Shown here piece after piece: positions 1-12,567 of a DNA stretch of 64,000 bases. The DNA is taken from assembly GCF_017654505.1 (NCBI RefSeq), contig NC_054534.1:12503071-12567070 (forward strand), given 5' to 3'. Made by a program: the position numbers and the translations under genes. Source of the DNA: Polyodon spathula (Eukaryota > Chordata > Actinopteri > Acipenseriformes > Polyodontidae). How positions within the stretch are numbered: the stretch's first letter is position 1; each line of letters starts with the position of its first letter. Below the pieces are notes generated by a model. The model made no database searches, had not been told where the DNA came from, and worked only from the letters and a program-made list of their open reading frames with translations.

Positions 1-1347
1 CTCCCGTCCGAGTTATTGGACTTGGGTGCCGTAGCTTAGCCCCCTTCCTAAATTCCACCTACCATAAGTTATCATAGCTGATAATAATAATAGAAAGGTT
101 GCTGCTGTGGCATGCAAGGCTGTGGTTGACCTGTGTGAGCTGAAAGCTTATTGGGATGAAGGTTTAGTTGTCTTTAGCCGACTAATTAGGAGTTAGCTTG
201 TTGTTACATTTAAATATAGAAACCAGCAAGCCTGCAACTGTAAATATTTATAAATATGAATATATTAATGGATACACTTTCAAATACAGTTCACCCACTT
301 TTCACAACTCTGTAACATATTTGTTTTAAGTATAAAAAGACAAATAACATGCATGATAAAAAAAAAAATTGTTGCATGTAGCGGTGAATTTAACAACGCA
401 CCCACAGTCAACCCCGCTGATTCTCTATGGGTACTTCCGTCACCCGCTGCGCAGAGAATTATGGGATTTAGCGAGTGCTCCAGTGAAAATGTTCTATCAA
501 GATTCAATGGAGCCGTGTCAAATTTCATTCTGTTTTGTAGATTTGCAATATGTTATTAAAATTTCTCAAACTTTTGAAGTTAATTTCATTGTAGTCCAAT
601 ATGTATATAATGAAACGGCATAATCGGCACATGATGACTGAACATCATTATTTTAAAAAAATGCTGTTTTTTGAGAACAGTAACGCATTTGGTGAATACG
701 CGGAAATACAGTGTGCACAGTACCTGATAGTTTTCACAGCTGTTTTGATGTGGTACAATAGCAGTGCAGTAGCGAGAAAATTTCAACTGAGGAGACACAA
801 GTGACATTGAAGCAACATTTTAACAGAAACTACCACATTTATTGAACAAAAAATTAGGAATTTCAAGCCAAACGGAACCTTTAGCTAGCTATCAAAAAAA
901 TCTTATTCCAATTAAATTTTGTTAATCAAACCACAAATCGAAACAACAGCTATTGCATGAGTAAATTGCTATTGTATCTGTCTGGCTGAGGTGTAATTAA
1001 CCTACTCTGTGGTGTAACCTGCATGTTGCGCAGTTTACTTTATTGGTGGGCCACAAATATTTAAGAGATTACGCGGGATTAGGGTTAAAGGTTAACGTTA
1101 TGATTAGTTTCACGGTGGGAAAAAAAAGAAATATATATTTACATAATAGGATTGATTAACAATCTCTCCAAGCAAAGGCGAAGTACCTGTGTAGCTACAT
1201 CTGTGTAAGGGTTAACTCTTTGCAGTCCTATGTCATCAAAAAGACATCAAGCACAGGTCTCTAGTCGTTTTTTCTACAGACAAAGCAGAGAAAACCTTTC
1301 AATGGCCGAGTGAGACCAATAGGAGCTGAGTGAAGCCAAGGGGGACC
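1..1347. other. No gene recognised; non-coding
   Basis: No ORF here resembles a known protein and no splice-flanked coding segment was found. The stretch at about 380-530 is richer in CG dinucleotides than its surroundings and could be part of an old non-autonomous DNA element, but no terminal repeats were seen. Given the C1QTNF3 exons to the right on the minus strand, this is downstream intron or 3' flank of that gene. Confidence 0.4.
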
Positions 1348-1969
1348 TGTGAGGGTGCTAAGCAACGAGAACAGAGTTCCCTGGACGGGCTGGCCTGACA
1401 GTTCTTTCCCAGAGTTCAAGGGAAGTTGGCCAGCCTGGAAGGGGGCGAGACTCTGATGTAATAATGCATTGACCCAGAAGGAAAACGACGTGGCAGCCAT
1501 AGATTGGAGCAGCATAAAAGGGGATGGAAAATCGCAATCTGTGCCTTCACATTGGTTTGAATTGCTAAAACCAAGGATTGTGAGAGACCCGTAAATGAAA
1601 AGTGTATCATAAGTGCTGTGTTTTGTTTGTTTGTAATTGTCTTGTCTTGTCTTGCACGTTACCAGACAGCTAACACAGTTTAGGAGGTGTCGCCAAGGGC
1701 CAGCACTAAGCCAGAACAGCACTTCATTGTCACAAATATAAACTTTTATCTCCCACCATGAGCATTAATGCACGCACTCAGGATTGGTGACTGTGTCTGT
1801 ATTAATGTGGGGCAGATATTGTTTATTATTTGGGGGATTATTGTTTGGTCGTCAGACCTGGATTAAATGAAATACAAACTCCTTTCCAAACAGGATTACA
1901 TTGCTCTGTTTCTTTCACTACCGCACTGCATCACTCCTGCACCTCTTTCCACTCAGCCACTTTGACACA
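1348..1969 (+). repeat. Solo LTR of a Gmr1-like Ty3/gypsy retrotransposon
   Basis: This block begins TGTGAGGG and ends with an ACA after a CCACTTTG motif. It aligns along its length with the 5' LTR at 27039-27662 and the 3' LTR at 33927-34622: shared GACCTGTGAGGG start, the GGGGGCGAGACTCTG region, the repeated TTGTCTTGTCTTGTCTTGCA block, the CAGACAGCTAACACAG block and the CCACTTTG(A/C)CACA end. CATAAAAGGGG near 1512 sits where the other copies have a TATA box. No gag or pol follows, so it is a solo LTR or a fragment. No clear target-site duplication is visible, and the other copies start about 20 bp further upstream. Confidence 0.75.
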
Positions 1970-3470
1970 GATCTGGACATTCATAACAAAAACATTTGTT
2001 TTCTTTGGCTTTTTTATTTTTTATATCTCTATCTGATCCAGTTTATCTAATAATACAGTGTTTCAACACACTCTCTGTAATCACAATTGTATGAATCAAT
2101 ATACACTGGTAATCTGCTCTAGTACTATGGCACATTATCAGTTCCAAAGCTGTACTGTATCTTTTCTGTAGCAGATAACAGTACCAGGTAACCAAATTGA
2201 ACAACCAAGGGGGATATAAATTGAATTATCTTCATTCAAATCACATCTTTTGTAATATATCGTACTGATCTCATAGTCTGGCAGGGCTTTGTGGATATTG
2301 AGCAGCTTGAGTAAAAACAATGTAGCTCAGTGATTGTTCTGAATGAAAGATTCAGGGTGGAGATTCATTTAGTAGTGGGAAGCAGGTGGTTGTGGTTTTA
2401 TGAGGACATGCAGTGAAAAAGATTTTGCTTTGAACCACTAAAGAGTTGTAAATTGTCAAGTTTTAGATATGAATGAGGAGTACATTGTTGTGGCACAGTA
2501 AATCCAAACAGAAAATGTTGTCTGTGAAACCTTTTGACATAAATCACAAAGGTCTTTTAAAATATAACTGCCTTTGGAATGCACTTCTATTTCAGGCAAC
2601 TGAAATAGCTGTCAGTTCCTGTGATTTACAGCATAAATTCATGTACCCATTGGAGTAATTTCATTCCTGGATTTAAGATTATAACTCTAGCAGTATACCA
2701 TTCTCAAAGAACAGGCACAATTCAACTGAATGCACTGATCTTCATACCCTTTGGAATGCACAAGACTATGCATTCTTCTTCCACACTTTTGACAACTGGG
2801 ATCATGAAAAGCATATAAAATATGTATATGAATAAATATTGCAGATTTGTAACAAGAAACCAGATAAACTACAGAAGTGAAAATAAAAAAAAATGCAAAA
2901 AACTCATTACCAGCAATTTTCACATTCTGGTGCCAAAAAGACCCATTCTCCTTCTGCCTTTGAACATTCTGTTTATTACTCATCCTTGAAATTATTAACA
3001 CATAATGATTAGAGTCAAAGTCGCAAAAATTACTTTGGCAATGAAGTAAAAATATTGACAAAGAAAATTGCCACAAGAACTAACTGAATTTCATTTTTAT
3101 ACAAGTACAACATTTCTGAATTTTTTGAACAATTACTTTGGTTTATAAAAAAATAACTCAGTTATGTCTATTCATTGGCCTCCTCCCGGAGGAAACCCAC
3201 GTGAACATCATGCTGCCCTTGGCCTAACGAGTATTGTATCTAAGTACCTCTGTAGTAAATACTGTAGTTTAGAAAGGGGACTTTAACAAATTCAACATCT
3301 AAGAGTGTTTAGAAGTATGTAAAATGACAGGGTTGGTCCTAATGTAATACTTAAACGCTGCCAGTGTTGCTCTCTCCACAGTATGTTCTTTTAACTTTTT
3401 CAGCAATGTAGAGTAACATTTTGTGGCTGGCTTCTAACTGTGGATTCCAAAAGAAGCCTTACCAAATGTA
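1970..3470. other. No feature recognised
   Basis: AT-rich sequence without a coding-looking ORF, recognisable repeat or splice-flanked exon. The short ORFs show no similarity I recognise. Confidence 0.4.
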
Positions 3471-4470
3471 AGTAAGTTTAAGATTGGCAGGGATGGGGTT
3501 AAAACTGTCCCTGCCAGCATTCATCTCCAATTAGGTAATTGAGTGCAACTTGAGGAGTGGCCACCTGTATGAAAGTGTGGTGAGGGGAATTTGGGTGTGT
3601 GTAATGTGTGTGTTTGTTTTCTTCTTAAGAATAATAAGTCAGTCTTCTTCAGGTAGTCTTCAATCAAAGGAACAAAGCAATTCCAAAGACAGTACAGGAC
3701 GCAATCACAACAGAAGCTGCCGGTCAACAGGTCTCGACAGGCAGTATTCGAGTAACGAAATATAAGTTACAGACATTAATATACAGGACAGGTTACATCC
3801 CACAGGTAGTGGAAATCTCCTACTTTCACCAGTGAACAGAGTTGGCCTCCCCCTTCACTGGAGGTGTGCCAGCATGTGCTCCGAGACATGGCACCACTTC
3901 TAGCAGAAGTTTGTGTATTAGAAACAGTTTAGTTGGGTTGACTGTGGTTTGCACCGATGATTAAAATCAGCATTTTAAGTAGAAACAACTACTAAATAAG
4001 AGTCATCCACCTGGTGTCACAACTACTCTTTGAGTCATGAAAAAAACAGTTTCTTATGATTTTCAAACATGGAGACACCTCGAGCTGGATGCAGGTTTAC
4101 ATAGCTACAAGGACAGGGCAGCGATAAGCAGCAGATTTAAAAAACCTTACATTAAACGCAGGACAATTACACAATATTCACAGACAGTTTCTCATTTCTT
4201 TACCATTTAAAGGGGCACATACATTTATTCTACTTTATATAAAACTTTACAATGTAACCTGTGTGTTTACTGAAGTCTTTAGTGAAGTGTATAGTGAAGT
4301 CAAAAGCCCTACCTGTTTATGACCTGTATTGTTTTGTTTGAGCCTTTCATTTTAGCTACTGTGCCTCTGTTTATTTATTGTTCTATTTGTGCCTTTTAAA
4401 TGTGTGCATATGTGCTTAAACTGCAGCTTTCTGTCTCTGAGTCTTTCATTCTTGACGCTATCCTGCTACA
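3471..4470 (+). repeat. LTR-like dispersed repeat, long version
   Basis: Two blocks are shared, in the same order, with the sequence at 42662-42928. One is a hairpin with perfect 8-bp arms (GGCAGGGA ... TCCCTGCC) around GGGGTTAAA near 3485-3515. The other is ACTTAAACTGCAGCTTTCTG-like sequence near 4414-4446. Here they are about 900 bp apart and there about 75 bp apart, so one copy has gained or lost internal sequence. The block ends CTGCTACA. An LTR is the best guess; no coding sequence accompanies it. Confidence 0.4.
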
Positions 4471-6027
4471 AATGATAATTTAATGATAGAAAGTATTAGT
4501 GAGTGGGATTTGGGCATTTTAACGAAGAGCATGTAACAATGCATATTTAATCCTTAGAGACATAATGCCTTTGGAGTATTTTTCAGCTTCCTTAGGAACT
4601 AATTAAAATATAACAAATTGTTGTAACAAATCAGGCATAAATAAAATGCTCTGACCTAAAATAATCTAAGGAAGAAGAACAAGATGATTATTTTAACTGT
4701 TAATGCAAAATATTGTATTTGTATGTTTGCAGACAAAAAAGAAAACTTTTGAGTCATGATATGGGCAACGGTAAAAGGTTGGAAGGGCTGTTTAAAGTGG
4801 TTGTAGCTTGCAACGTGATTTCATAAATTTTCCAGAATGCTAGTGTGATGCTGAACAAGTTCCACTTAGTGCAAATAAATGCTAGGTATGTTACGGAGAA
4901 ATAATATACATAGACTTGGAATACGTGTGAGAACAATATTCTATTCTAAATTTTATAATAAAAATTGTTACCAGTGTTTGTTTGCATCATTACATCACCT
5001 AGCCGGCTGGCTTTGTTTCTCTATGGATTTCTAATGTAAAAACTTTTGTGATATTCTGTACTGGGTCTGTATGTAGTATGAATAATCAAGTAGCAGAGCC
5101 TGGTTACTGAGGAGATATTTACAAGTGGCCAGCATTTGTAATCACGAGCCAAATGCACTTACGGTTCCTTCTGTTTCTGCGGTTTCTGTGTAACGAGTTC
5201 AGTGGGGACTGGTCCTGCACAGATTGAAGGAGACAGCTTTTAATGTATCATTTTATATTTAATTTTCAAAAAGAGAAGTTATTATGTCAAAACAGGAATC
5301 TCTTAACTTTCATTCAGATTCCTAAAAAATGATATCAAATCTCATGATGTCAGTCTCAGAGTGGAAGTGGCACTGACTTATTTGTTTTTATTTTAAACAG
5401 GGTTGGCTGTGTCTTGGATGTTATCAGCTCAGAAGTCTGGTTTTGCCCTTAACTGATCTTACTTTGGGAATTCAGACTGCCCTATTTCAACAATGGAATG
5501 GTGGAAAGCTGAAAATGTATTAAATGAGAATATATATGCCTCTAGACATTTCTTAGATCAAAGCTTTTGCCTTAAGGTAGCATAAATCATGAGGTAAGGT
5601 ATGCCTTTGAAGTTGAATCTAATAAAAAAAAAAATATGAACGAACATGTACCACAATGAAATGAATTACAGATATTTTCTTTGTTAAAACTTGACACTAT
5701 TGCATTCTACCTTTAAAAGCCTGAGGGCTGACACATTATAAAATAATAATAATTAAAAATGACCATCTCTTATGTTGGGCATGTCACTACAAAGCCTACA
5801 TTATATCCTTTAGGCTATAAAGGTCAGACCAGGTTGGGAGACTAAAGTTTTATAAAAACTTGCTTTGGCCCGGAGGTGGGTGACTTAACATCTTCAACAG
5901 TCTAGCAATTCCTGACTGTCTATCCTACAGTGCCTGGACTAGCCCTAGTGTGTTCTTTCCCAAGCCAAACAGGATGTGGAGATTCTGTAACAATTTTAGA
6001 AAATGTATGAGGTTTCGAAATTTGACG
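4471..6027. other. No feature recognised
   Basis: AT-rich non-coding sequence. Nothing beyond short A- and T-runs is supported. Confidence 0.4.
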
Positions 6028-7045
6028 CTTATCCTATGCCTAGGGTAGACAAACTAATAGAGAAATTGGGGAAAGCAAAATGTCTACCTACCCTATATTG
6101 AAGGATATTGGCAGATTCCATTAATGGAACGAGCAAAGGAAGAAAAAACAGATTTGAAACTCCAGAAGGGCTTTACCGATACACAGCTACCCTTCGGGTT
6201 ACATGGGGCTCCCACAACTTTCAAATTTTGATGGACAGGATTCTGAGGCCATATTCACATTATGCATCAGCTTGTTTGGATGACATAGTGACGATTAGGG
6301 TTCTCAATTGGGTAAAGTGGAGGCAGTTCTAAATAGTCTTAAGAAGTGTTGAATCCAGATAAATGTTTCATGGGGTTGACTGAAGCCATGTACTTCGAGT
6401 ACACAGTAGAAGGAGAGGTAGTTAAACCCCAAATTAATAAAGTTGAAGCCATAAAGAATTGACCAAGACAGACAAATAAGAATCAGTTGAGGGCATTTAT
6501 GGAGATCGTAGGCTACTACAGGAGATTTATTCCACATTTTGCCTCTCGTGCAGCTCCTTTAATGGTAAAAATGGTAACAAATGGTAATGGTGTACTGCAT
6601 TATGTAACAATCACATTTTAATTGTTCCAGATTTTACAAAAAAAAAAACATATTTCAAACTGAGGCATCCAAGGTTGGGTTAGTGGCTACTTTCTCAAAT
6701 AGTAGACAACAAAGAACACCCTGTACAGTAACACAGAAGGAAGTTGTACCTCAAAGAAAAAAACAATGCTCTTGTTGAGAGTGTCTGACAATAACATGAG
6801 CTGTAGAAACATTGAAAAGTTATCTCTTGCGCAGAGAATTCTTGCTAGTTATAGACCATGCACCACATAAATTAATGCATGTCAATAAAGAGAAAAATGT
6901 TGGTGACAAGATGTTATCCCTCCAGCCATTCTGGTTCTCTGTGGAACATACGGCAGGTAAAAATCACTTTACTGCCGATAGGTTATCCAGGGTACACTGC
7001 CTCTCAGCTAAGGTCACTCACCCCTCTGGTTCTCAGCCCTTATAG
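6028..7045 (+). pseudogene. Ty3/gypsy pol fragment: RT and RNase H remnants
   Basis: Conceptual translation in shifting frames gives reverse transcriptase landmarks in order: a YPMPRVD-like stretch at about 6030, an active-site CLDDIV at 6273-6290, the VKPQINKVEAIKN block near 6420-6460 and a GYYRRFIPHFA block near 6510-6545. The RNase H part follows, with an IDHAPHKLMHVNKEKN stretch near 6850-6895 and the terminal ADRLSRVHCL near 6975-7003. Several frameshifts and stops (for example at 6461 and inside RNase H) show that it is dead. No LTR was recognised beside it. The sequence is close to, but not the same as, the gypsy copies at 27-34 kb. Confidence 0.85.
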
Positions 7046-7869
7046 AAACCTTCAGAAAAAAAAAAACATGACAATTGACAAAACAGGTGACATACGGATG
7101 GAGAAACAGACAAGATTCTCCGGATTCTGATACTCTTACAAAAAATTAAACATGTGCAAAAATAATGTGTTCTTCAATTTTCATCATAACTAGGCAGGCG
7201 TGTCAATAGATAAATGCAAACATGTAAGTTGATATACAGACAGTTAGGTGGACAGACAGCTGTTGAATATCCGTTAGAATGTATTCTCATGTTTTTTTAA
7301 AAAAAAAATAAAGGACTGGGATAAAAAGTTAGGATTAAAAGCTTTACTGAATCTGAAAAAGAAACATAAATAGAGAATATGACAACAATTATAAGTTGTA
7401 TGCTTGCCAATTAAACCAGGTTGAGAATTAAATTGAATTGGAAGCTTGGATCCAATACCAAATAAAAGTTGCAAACAAGCCCAACTGGAAGACAATTATA
7501 GAAGTGAAGTAACGTTCCAAAACCTTTGGAGCCTTAGGGCCATCACCACCTGCAGCCCCATGCCAACAAATGTGGGTCTTGGGAATAAAAGGATGGGGGA
7601 GTGGAACTGACCCAGCACCCCCCAGGAACATGAAACCGCTGCCCATTGCATGGCGGTGAAGAGGAGAAGGAATTTAAGGGCTTACAGGTGAATTATAGAA
7701 CCTTGCAAGACTTGTATTAAAAAAAAAATTAAATAAACTCAGGTCCTTGAAAAAGATGTATTGGTATAACCAACACACAGTAAAAAAATAATACACTTAC
7801 TTACATTCTATTATTATTTTAAGTTATGTCTAAAAAACTTTCTTGTAAAACAGGTTTTGTGAATATGAC
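7046..7869. other. No gene; unassigned sequence downstream of gypsy remnant
   Basis: A moderately GC-rich patch at about 7510-7660 could be part of the gypsy element's 3' region, but it does not match the LTRs elsewhere in the window. No other feature is visible. Confidence 0.3.
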
Positions 7870-7986
7870 CTTCAGCACACTACACCAACTGCATGGGCTC
7901 TTCAGCACACTACACTAACTGTATGGGCTCTTCAACACACTACACTAACTGTATGGGCTCTTCAACACACTACACTAACTGTATGG
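7870..7986. repeat. 30-bp minisatellite, about 3.9 units
   Basis: Four adjacent copies of a 30-bp unit (CTTCAGCACACTACACYAAC followed by TGYATGGGCT). The later three units are nearly identical and share CTTCAACACACTACACTAAC, which suggests recent stepwise expansion. The last unit is incomplete. Confidence 0.9.
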
Positions 7987-8817
7987 TCAGTTTGCTCTAT
8001 GGTTAGTTATCAAATAGCAGGAAGCCAGAGAAGGTACAGAAGTGCTGCTGGTCTCCACAAAATGCCCTTGTTCCCATTCTCACCCAAACCTTGTTGTCCT
8101 TCACTAGCTTCAGCACGTATTGTTTCCTGCTGGGTCATGCTTGCATTTGGCCTATTAGTTGTCAAACAAAGGATAACACTAAGGGACTGGTTTATTTTGG
8201 ATTTGATAACCTATCTTTGCTTCATTTTACCAACTGAAGATAAAACTGAAATGTTTGTGGGTTATCAGATTTTTTCCACCACATTTACACTCAGTTATAC
8301 ATACATGAATAATGCATATTTTATTTAAGCCTCTTTTCATTGGCATTAAATGTACAGCTGCATATAAAAAATTCCAACTTTAATACACATGCCATTGCCT
8401 TATTAAACAAAAATCTGCATTTTTAGAGGCCTTGGGAAAAGTTACACTATTGTTCAATAAATGTAATGTGTTGTATCGTTCACTTTCATCTTAAAATAAG
8501 TTATATTTTGATCTTACATGTCAAACCAACCATACTTTGAAAAGATTTCCTGAATTAACTTGTGTCATCAATGGCCTCACATGAAGCCAGCATCAGACCC
8601 CGATGGACCAACTTAAAGCAAGTGATTAAGCTGGTATTGAGCGTTCAGTCAATTCCATCCACAGATCCACAGTTTAAGGCCATTTGTTTTGCTTGCAACT
8701 GTCTGTAATTAAGATGGTCAATTGAACCATTACCTTCAAAAGGGCTTGAGTGATTATTTACAGACATCCTCATCTTAAGCCTTCTTAACCCCTTTGCAGC
8801 CCCCATCAGCCCTAGTG
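7987..8817. other. No feature recognised
   Basis: Contains a 109-codon plus-strand ORF (7999-8328) with no recognisable domain. It is probably chance. Confidence 0.35.
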
Positions 8818-8890
8818 CAGTGGTTCCCAACCTATGGTCCACAGACCACTTGTGGTGCATGAGTAAACTCAAGGTTGTCAGCAAACAACT
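8818..8890 (+). mobile_element. hAT-type MITE end
   Basis: CAGTGGTTCCCAACCTATGG followed by TCCACAGACCAC is typical of one end of hAT-derived non-autonomous elements, whose termini commonly start CAGTGGTTCCCAACC. The matching inverted end was not found, so this is a fragment or a heavily diverged copy. Confidence 0.5.
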
Positions 8891-9134
8891 CCCAAAATTG
8901 AGTTAAGCAGTTCTTGCATAACCCATTTCTACACAGTCACACGTTGTGCTACTAAATGATGTATTACTAAGCAACACAAACATCTTTAACCACATTATAT
9001 ATCATTTTATACCAAGCATTGCCTTCAAAGCCAACATTAACTGAAACGGCTTTCTAATATGAAACAAATACTAGCTAAATATCGACCATCTATAATACTT
9101 CCGAATGTCTACAGACTTTTTCAGTCGTCAGCAC

Positions 9135-9136
<2 letters not shown>

Positions 9137-9189
<53 letters not shown>
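9137..9189. repeat. (TA)n microsatellite
   Basis: About 26 uninterrupted TA dinucleotides. Confidence 0.98.
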
Positions 9190-9190
<1 letters not shown>

Positions 9191-10709
9191 CGTAAATGTA
9201 AAAGGCACATATTTCTAATCTGTGCTTTCAATCTACTGCTGTTTTACTGTTTTTAGTACTTTTCATTTTCAAATTCTATCTTGCATATTTCCTTCAGCTC
9301 AGATAGATTGAATACAAAATGCTTGGCTACAGCTTTTCTCAGATCAGTCTAAAGCATTTCTATTCGAGAGCTGATTAAGCCGTATGCTTTGGGTTGTTAT
9401 TCTATTGGATGTTGTCCATTTTTGGGGAGTTCTATTTTAGTCTCTTTGGACCAGAACATGTTGTTGAATGCTTGATTCCTGTTCATATTTCTTGGCAAAT
9501 TTTAGATGGTTTGTTTTATGAATTTTGTAAAAGTGCTTTGCAGTGATGTCTACATGCATACAACTTCTGTGTTCAGGTGCCTTTGTACAGTTCTTTCGTG
9601 CACTATTATGCCTGATGCTTCTAAATCTGTCTTTAAGTCTTTGGCTGTTAATCTTGGATATTTTTTTAGCTGCTGGGACAATTCTTCTACCTGCTGTGTC
9701 TTTTGTCTTGTTTAATTTAGTTCAGCAACCACAATGCTGTAATCACATTTTCCATGGTTGTAGTGTAATTGTTTGACATTTTCCTTTTACTCCTAAATGA
9801 AATGTGTTATTTATATTGACTATCCCTTAGGGCTTATATATATATATATAACCTAAATGAAATGGCTTTTTCAACACAACTTAACAAGAGAAAGTGGAAA
9901 ATCCAGGCAAGTCTCGCAGTTCCTTAGCCTGGTTGTGTGTGGTCTTGCTTTCCCACTCAACATATGCTTGTCTTTTTCTATTGATTAAAATGACATTTCT
10001 CATTGACATTGCCATCATGTTATTTTTTCTGTAACATCAGTCTGCAGCAATAATGGTTTATTGAATTGTGACATTTCTTCTTGACCCCCTAAGCACTGTA
10101 CTGCCTTTCTGTCACAGCTAATTATGATTAGTTTCTGATAAAAGTGAAATTAGAAGCATCTTGTATTGTTGCTGCATATTAGACGAAGCTTACAGTGCAA
10201 CAAAGAGGGCTTTGCTTTGTGCAGGAAGAAAGTGGACATGGGTGACATCTGGCACTGTTGCTTCCAGAGCTTTTCCTTTATAGAAGAATATCATCGATTT
10301 GAAGAAAGCTATTACTTAAATTGAGATAAAAATTAGAGATTTAAAGAGATAGAAACTTTTTTTTTTTTGTTTTTAATTCATTTTTATTTTATTTTAGACT
10401 GTTGTATTTACCTTAGAAAGCTTTACTTGTGATGTGAGCTGGCGAACAACACCACTACAATAAAGTGTTGTGAATGGCCAAGGATGCCATAAAGGCAATC
10501 TAAAGGGAAAAAAAAAGTAATTTACAAAATTAAGACAGTCCACCATCACTACAGCAGTTGAATTCCCACAAAGATTGTTTTGACTACCTTTTAATGCATG
10601 CATCTTCCCTACCTGCCATGCTACAGGTTTATAGTGATGTTGAACTTAAAACAAAGTTAGAAGAACTAAGCACACAAAGTTGAAGGGACTTTCTTCAGTC
10701 ACAGAGTAC
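9190..10709. other. No feature recognised
   Basis: AT-rich with a short (TA)n at 9836-9850. Short ORFs only and no recognised repeat family. Confidence 0.35.
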
Positions 10710-10713
10710 ATTA

Positions 10714-10867
10714 GGATCATTCCATGCCAACTCAACAGTAAGGGACATTTTGTTGCCCGCCCGTCTCAGATTTTCCTACAAAAATTCACCTAAGGGGTTT
10801 CAGACATGCTGAGTTCAGAAATGATAGCCATTATTTTTTTTTTTAATACCCCTTTGACCGGTGACCA
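10714..10867 (+). repeat. Left TIR of the 10.7-12.6 kb element
   Basis: Inverted match to 12410-12563, with small indels around an internal T/A homopolymer. Confidence 0.85.
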
Positions 10868-12409
10868 TGCAAAGGTCAACCTAACGTGAGAAAGGGACCT
10901 TGACCGGAAAAATCACCCTGGGTGCAATTTAGATGCTCCCATCATGTGCAGCACCTCGTCCTACTCGTACTGAATATGGCTTTTCAGAACAAAATACTAG
11001 CAGCACCCTACTCACTTCTGGCAGATTGCACTGATATTTTGTTGTCGCCCCCCCCCCCCACAAGTTATTACGTCCTAAACTTGGTACAAATAGCAAAAAT
11101 TCATATTTTAAGGGGGTTTAATGACCAGTGGTGGGACTTGAAACCAAAAGATTTTCACAGAATTTGGAAGACTGGTTCCAGCAATACTTACAGTTTAGGA
11201 CCAACATCCCCTACAGGGTAAAGGGTTAGGCCGAAGTTCAAATAAAACTCATCAGTTACCCCTCATCGTGCAATTTTCTTTTTTGTACAAGTCGTTTTGT
11301 TTGCATCTGACCAGTTCGGGATTCTTCCTGTTGGTTCTGCTGCCATGACGACTTCATTAAAATCAACAAGAGCAATTTGTCCTGCCTGCAGTCCATTGGA
11401 TAAAGGGGCTGTCTTTATTGATGTGTTGCTTTAAAAGCCAGCTGTTGGAAGGTAACCGCGTGTGCCCTTGACCGAAAGAAATTGTGTTTGTGAACGCCAG
11501 GGAAAGACAGAGCGCCTTTTTCTTTGTTTATTTAGTTAGTTTTGTTTTTAGCATTTATTCCAGTTTGATTGGAAAATTAATTGTTCTACACACGAATGAG
11601 TTGACCAGCAGAAGAGTCGTGATCCGTTAAAGATTGCTGTATGTGGAAAGAACAAAGCAAGTTTGTGTAGTTGAGAAAGTATATGGTTAAACTGACTTTT
11701 GTAATTGGCTCTCTGTTTTTCCCTCGCATTGGGCCACTATTTATTGTTTATGGACTAATTGATTTTATGATGTATTTATTTTAGTGAATTGAAAGCGGTA
11801 AATTATATTTCAGTGATTGTATTAATTGTGTTTTGTGTGGATTTTAAAACATATGTTCTCTCTGGGGGTTAGTGGATTGTGAGCTTTGTTTACGGGGTCT
11901 ACCTCATAGCTAATCTTTACAGTGCTGTCACTTTCATATATAGTCTATTTGTAAATTGTGATCTTGTTCATTAATCTACCTCAACCATTTTGCCCTGTGC
12001 TGCTAATATGTAGGGTTTTTTGCAAATTTTGTTGATTTATATATTGTGTTCATGATGTTATGTTATATGGGATTTCTTTACTTTGATTGTTTTGATTTGT
12101 TGAATAGTTTTTTTTTTTTTTTTTTTTTTTTTACACTTTGTTTTACAATGTTGTGATTTTATTGGGAAAGTGTGTGATTGAGCTGATTTGACTGTTTAAT
12201 TGTAATTTTGTTCTATATTGTATTGATTTGTAAGGTGAACTATCGCTTAGAATCTGTTATTGACATTGTCTCTCCCCCCCTCCCCCTTTCTATTTTTTAA
12301 AATGGTATTTTTCTTATTAAAGATATAATTGATTGAAGTATTCTTGTCTGCATATTTGTCCTATCTGAGATCAGCTGTCCAATCAAAAGGAGCCTGGCCC
12401 TGGGTATTA

Positions 12410-12563
12410 CACAAGGTCACAGCTCGAAGGGGAAATTAAAAAAAAAAAAAAAAAAAAAAAAACAAAGCCTATTTCTGAACTCGGCGTGTCTGAAAACCCA
12501 ATTTTCTAGGAAAATCTGAGACAGAGAGGCAACGGCACTCATTGAGTTGGCATGGAATGACCC
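12410..12563 (-). repeat. Right TIR of the 10.7-12.6 kb element
   Basis: Inverted match to 10714-10867. It contains an A25 run at 12438-12462 opposite a shorter T-run in the left TIR. Confidence 0.85.
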
Positions 12564-12567
12564 ATTA

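Larger units (their letters stand above)
10710..12567. mobile_element. Non-autonomous DNA transposon with ~155-bp TIRs and ATTA target duplication
   Basis: The left end starts GGATCATTCCATGCCAACTC at 10714. The right end, read on the minus strand from 12563, starts GGGTCATTCCATGCCAACTC. Similarity continues for about 155 bp through TCTCAGATTTTCCTA, a GAGTTCAGAAAT block, a T-rich tract, then CCCCTT and GTGACC. ATTA flanks both ends (10710-10713 and 12564-12567), consistent with a 4-bp target-site duplication. The interior (about 10870-12405) has no ORF longer than chance and includes a T25 run (12108-12132), so it is non-autonomous. I do not assign a superfamily; 4-bp duplication with long TIRs occurs in more than one. 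Confidence 0.85.

Noticed and set aside
1081..1100. TTAGGG-like motif
   Set aside because: A single TTAGGGTTAAAGGTTAACG without tandem repetition; not telomeric sequence.
1261..1722. 153-codon minus-strand ORF, with relatives at 27177-27428 and 33864-34139
   Set aside because: All three are antisense frames across homologous LTRs, not a protein family.
7870..7986. Possible CRISPR-like array
   Set aside because: The units are contiguous with no spacers; it is an ordinary minisatellite.
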